Assembly: GCA_903855945.1 (NCBI GenBank)
Contig: CAIOAK010000015.1
Coordinates: 124,001 to 188,000 of the forward strand
Reading direction: 5' to 3'
Length of the DNA stretch: 64,000 nucleotides
Source: an uncultured Anaeromyxobacter sp.
Lineage (GTDB): Bacteria; Myxococcota; Myxococcia; Myxococcales; Anaeromyxobacteraceae
Below are positions 62,796-64,000 of this stretch, in pieces; the first letter of the stretch is position 1, and every line of letters begins with the position of its first letter. The position numbers and the translations under genes were made by a program. Below the pieces are notes generated by a model. The model searched no databases. It saw nothing but the letters and a program-made list of their open reading frames with translations, and was not told the DNA's origin.

Positions 62796-63501
62796 GCCAG
62801 CGCCGATCCGGGTCGCGGTCGGCGTGGATCACCTCGAAGCGCCCCCTTCCGCGGCGGCGCGGGAGGCGGAGGCGCCGGAGCCAGCTGCCGGGCCCCTTCC
62901 CGCTCGCGTGGAGCCAGGCGAGCCCCTCGGCGAGGAGGTGGGGGACGAAGGCGGTGATGCTGGAGAAGAGGGCGAAGAGGACGGTGCCGCCCACGGTGAT
63001 GGCGACGAGCGCCTTCCCCGACACGGGGAGCGCGAAGTAGAGCAGGATCTGCCGGAACGGGTGGACGAGACCCCAGCAGATGACGAGCACGTCGAGCGCC
63101 ACCCAGAAGCCGCTCGACCAGGAGGCGGCGAGCCGGGGCCAGGCGAGCGCCAGGAGGCAGGTGAGCACCGCGGCGGCGGCGGGCACCCCGAACCAGGTGG
63201 CGAGGAACTTCCTGTCCCCCCAGGCCTCCACGAGATCGCGGCCGAACCAGTAGAGGACGAGCCCTCCGAAGAGGAGGTTGAGCGGGTTCTCCTCCACGAG
63301 GACCCAGGTGACGAGCCGCCACACCTCGCCCTCCCAGACGGCCGCGGGCTGCAGGAGGAGGAGCGCCCGGACCCGGTAGTTCATCTGATCGCCGACGGCG
63401 GCGACGAGGCTCACGAGCACCGTGGCGACGATGAGGCCACCGACGACGGCGGGGACGCGCCCCCCGAAGGCGAGGGGATTGCCGGCGCGCCGGTAGGCCA
63501 T
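62770..63501 (-). CDS. rhomboid-like membrane protein, probably inactive
   Basis: 243 aa with six hydrophobic helices. Order and loop features follow the rhomboid fold: EVWRLVTWVLVEENPLNLLFGGLVLYWFGRDLVEAWG is the W-R-x-x-T and N/H loop of helix 1-2. But the serine motif GxSG is not present in helix 4 (GFWVALDVLVICWG) and the final His lies in VPHLLAEGLAWL without AHxGG. It is therefore likely a pseudoprotease. Basic C-terminal tail (RRLRLPRRRGRGR). Ribosome-binding site AAGGAA overlaps the stop of the preceding 64-aa gene. Confidence 0.62.
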   Translation of the reverse strand: MAYRRAGNPLAFGGRVPAVVGGLIVATVLVSLVAAVGDQMNYRVRALLLLQPAAVWEGEVWRLVTWVLVEENPLNLLFGGLVLYWFGRDLVEAWGDRKFLATWFGVPAAAAVLTCLLALAWPRLAASWSSGFWVALDVLVICWGLVHPFRQILLYFALPVSGKALVAITVGGTVLFALFSSITAFVPHLLAEGLAWLHASGKGPGSWLRRLRLPRRRGRGRFEVIHADRDPDRRWLNRSAVPR

Positions 63502-63502
63502 C

Positions 63503-63697
63503 CTACGTTTCCTTGGGCCGGAAGAAGAGGATGATGGTCAGGCAGTGGAACTGGTTGTCGGACGAGAGGGTGACGCTCTTGTCGACGATGTCCAGCTCCG
63601 GGTGCTTCCCGAGCCAGGTGTTGATGGTGTCGCTCATGGCGTCCCGGTCGCGCGCCAGCGTCGCCGAGAAGACCTTGCACCCCGTGAACTTCTCCAT
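63503..63697 (-). CDS. small hypothetical protein
   Basis: 64 aa from ATG 63697 with GAGGTGG 5 bp upstream; GTG 63706 is in frame but lacks a site. Sequence MEKFTGCKVFSATLARDRDAMSDTINTW followed by SVTLSSDNQFHCLTIILFFRP: an alpha-beta pattern with a closing hydrophobic strand. No family recognised with confidence. It lies 21 bp after a thiolase and 1 bp before the rhomboid-like gene, same strand, so probably one transcript. Confidence 0.66.
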   Translation of the reverse strand: MEKFTGCKVFSATLARDRDAMSDTINTWLGKHPELDIVDKSVTLSSDNQFHCLTIILFFRPKET

Positions 63698-63718
63698 GGT
63701 CGCCACCTCGCCCCGAGA

Positions 63719-64000
63719 CTACAGCGCCTCGACGATGACCGCGATACCCTGCCCGCCGCCGATGCAGGCCCCGGCCATCCCGTAGCGCCCCCCGCGCTCC
63801 CGGAGCGCCAGGATCGTGTGCAGGGTCAGGCGCGCGCCGCTCGCCCCCAGGGGGTGGCCCACGGCGATGGCGCCGCCGTCCACGTTGGTCCGGTCGCGCG
63901 GCAGGCCGAGCTCCTTCTCCACCGCCAGGTACTGGGGCGCGAAGGCCTCGTTCACCTCGAAGAGGTCGAAGTCGGAGAGCTTCGCCTCCGCGCGGGCCAT
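63719..64000 (-). CDS. thiolase (acetyl-CoA acetyltransferase), C-terminal part, cut by window end
   Basis: The frame is open at the window edge; 93 residues are visible. They contain [14 protein letters not shown], the catalytic His loop [17 protein letters not shown] and the final catalytic Cys motif [15 protein letters not shown]. Thiolases condense or cleave acyl-CoA units. The first active-site Cys and the start lie beyond 64000. It is the upstream gene of the small-protein/rhomboid-like run. Confidence 0.94.
   Translation of the reverse strand: MARAEAKLSDFDLFEVNEAFAPQYLAVEKELGLPRDRTNVDGGAIAVGHPLGASGARLTLHTILALRERGGRYGMAGACIGGGQGIAVIVEAL

Overview
The window is a gene-dense, very GC-rich bacterial chromosome segment (roughly 70% GC by eye). 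It holds about 60 protein genes, one gene remnant, no RNA genes and no CRISPR. The gene set points to a Myxococcota/Deltaproteobacteria host and best fits Anaeromyxobacter: spoVG-prs-rplY-pth-rpsF-rpsR-rplI order, NtrC-type regulation, dense multihaem cytochromes, a truncated HNH-endonuclease leader of the kind common in that group, many GTG/TTG starts, and runs of ATGA/GTGA start-stop overlaps. The genus is inferred from content, not from a search.

Layout. 1-4.1 kb: translation block (spoVG end, prs, rplY, pth, rpsF, rpsR, rplI). 4.2-7.6 kb: a transmembrane Ser/Thr kinase divergent from mreB, then a small membrane protein with a sigma-54-like promoter. 7.8-13.7 kb: respiratory block with a 7-haem cytochrome c/b fusion, a small membrane protein, a 12-haem membrane-anchored cytochrome, and a histidine kinase with an NtrC-type regulator. 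13.7-18.7 kb (minus): glgC, two M16 peptidases (one catalytic, one not) and a RecB-like nuclease. 18.8-24.4 kb: methyltransferase, membrane protein, DUF2141 protein, ogt, HNH remnant, UvrD/PcrA helicase. 24.4-29.6 kb (plus): RNase J, YajQ, SPFH lipoprotein, rimO, esterase. 29.6-37.3 kb: argG, RluA-like protein, membrane ferredoxin, lolA, isomerase, Cys-rich lipoprotein, amrS, GT39 transferase. 37.4-44.6 kb: metH coupled to a KdpDE-like two-component pair, facing a KimA-like permease. 44.8-50.3 kb: a CzcCBA/CusCBA-type metal efflux system. 50.4-54.7 kb: dnaB, a small membrane protein, a hexanucleotide array, a large hairpin with a four-helix-bundle gene, and thiE-amidotransferase-thiD. 54.7-64 kb: a small acidic protein, HtrA, DUF1844; then minus-strand bioD/bioA/LssY-like/YgiQ; finally a hypothetical, a rhomboid-like protein, a small protein and the end of a thiolase.

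How the parts fit. The cytochrome block looks like a quinol-to-periplasm electron outlet under a sigma-54-activating two-component pair. Two sites with the GG-N10-GC spacing of sigma-54 promoters lie upstream of the first two genes. The KdpDE-like pair and KimA-like permease suggest potassium control; direct repeats one helical turn apart lie upstream of the permease, as OmpR-family regulators prefer. The most unusual element is at 52.06-52.56 kb. Nine GGAACC repeats are followed by a perfect 22-bp inverted repeat. Its right arm contains the ribosome-binding site of a four-helix-bundle (23S rRNA intervening-sequence-like) gene with lower GC.

No gene-free stretch exceeds 300 bp except 21758-22089, which holds the HNH remnant. 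Gaps of 100-270 bp are covered by promoter, hairpin and repeat entries where something can be seen.
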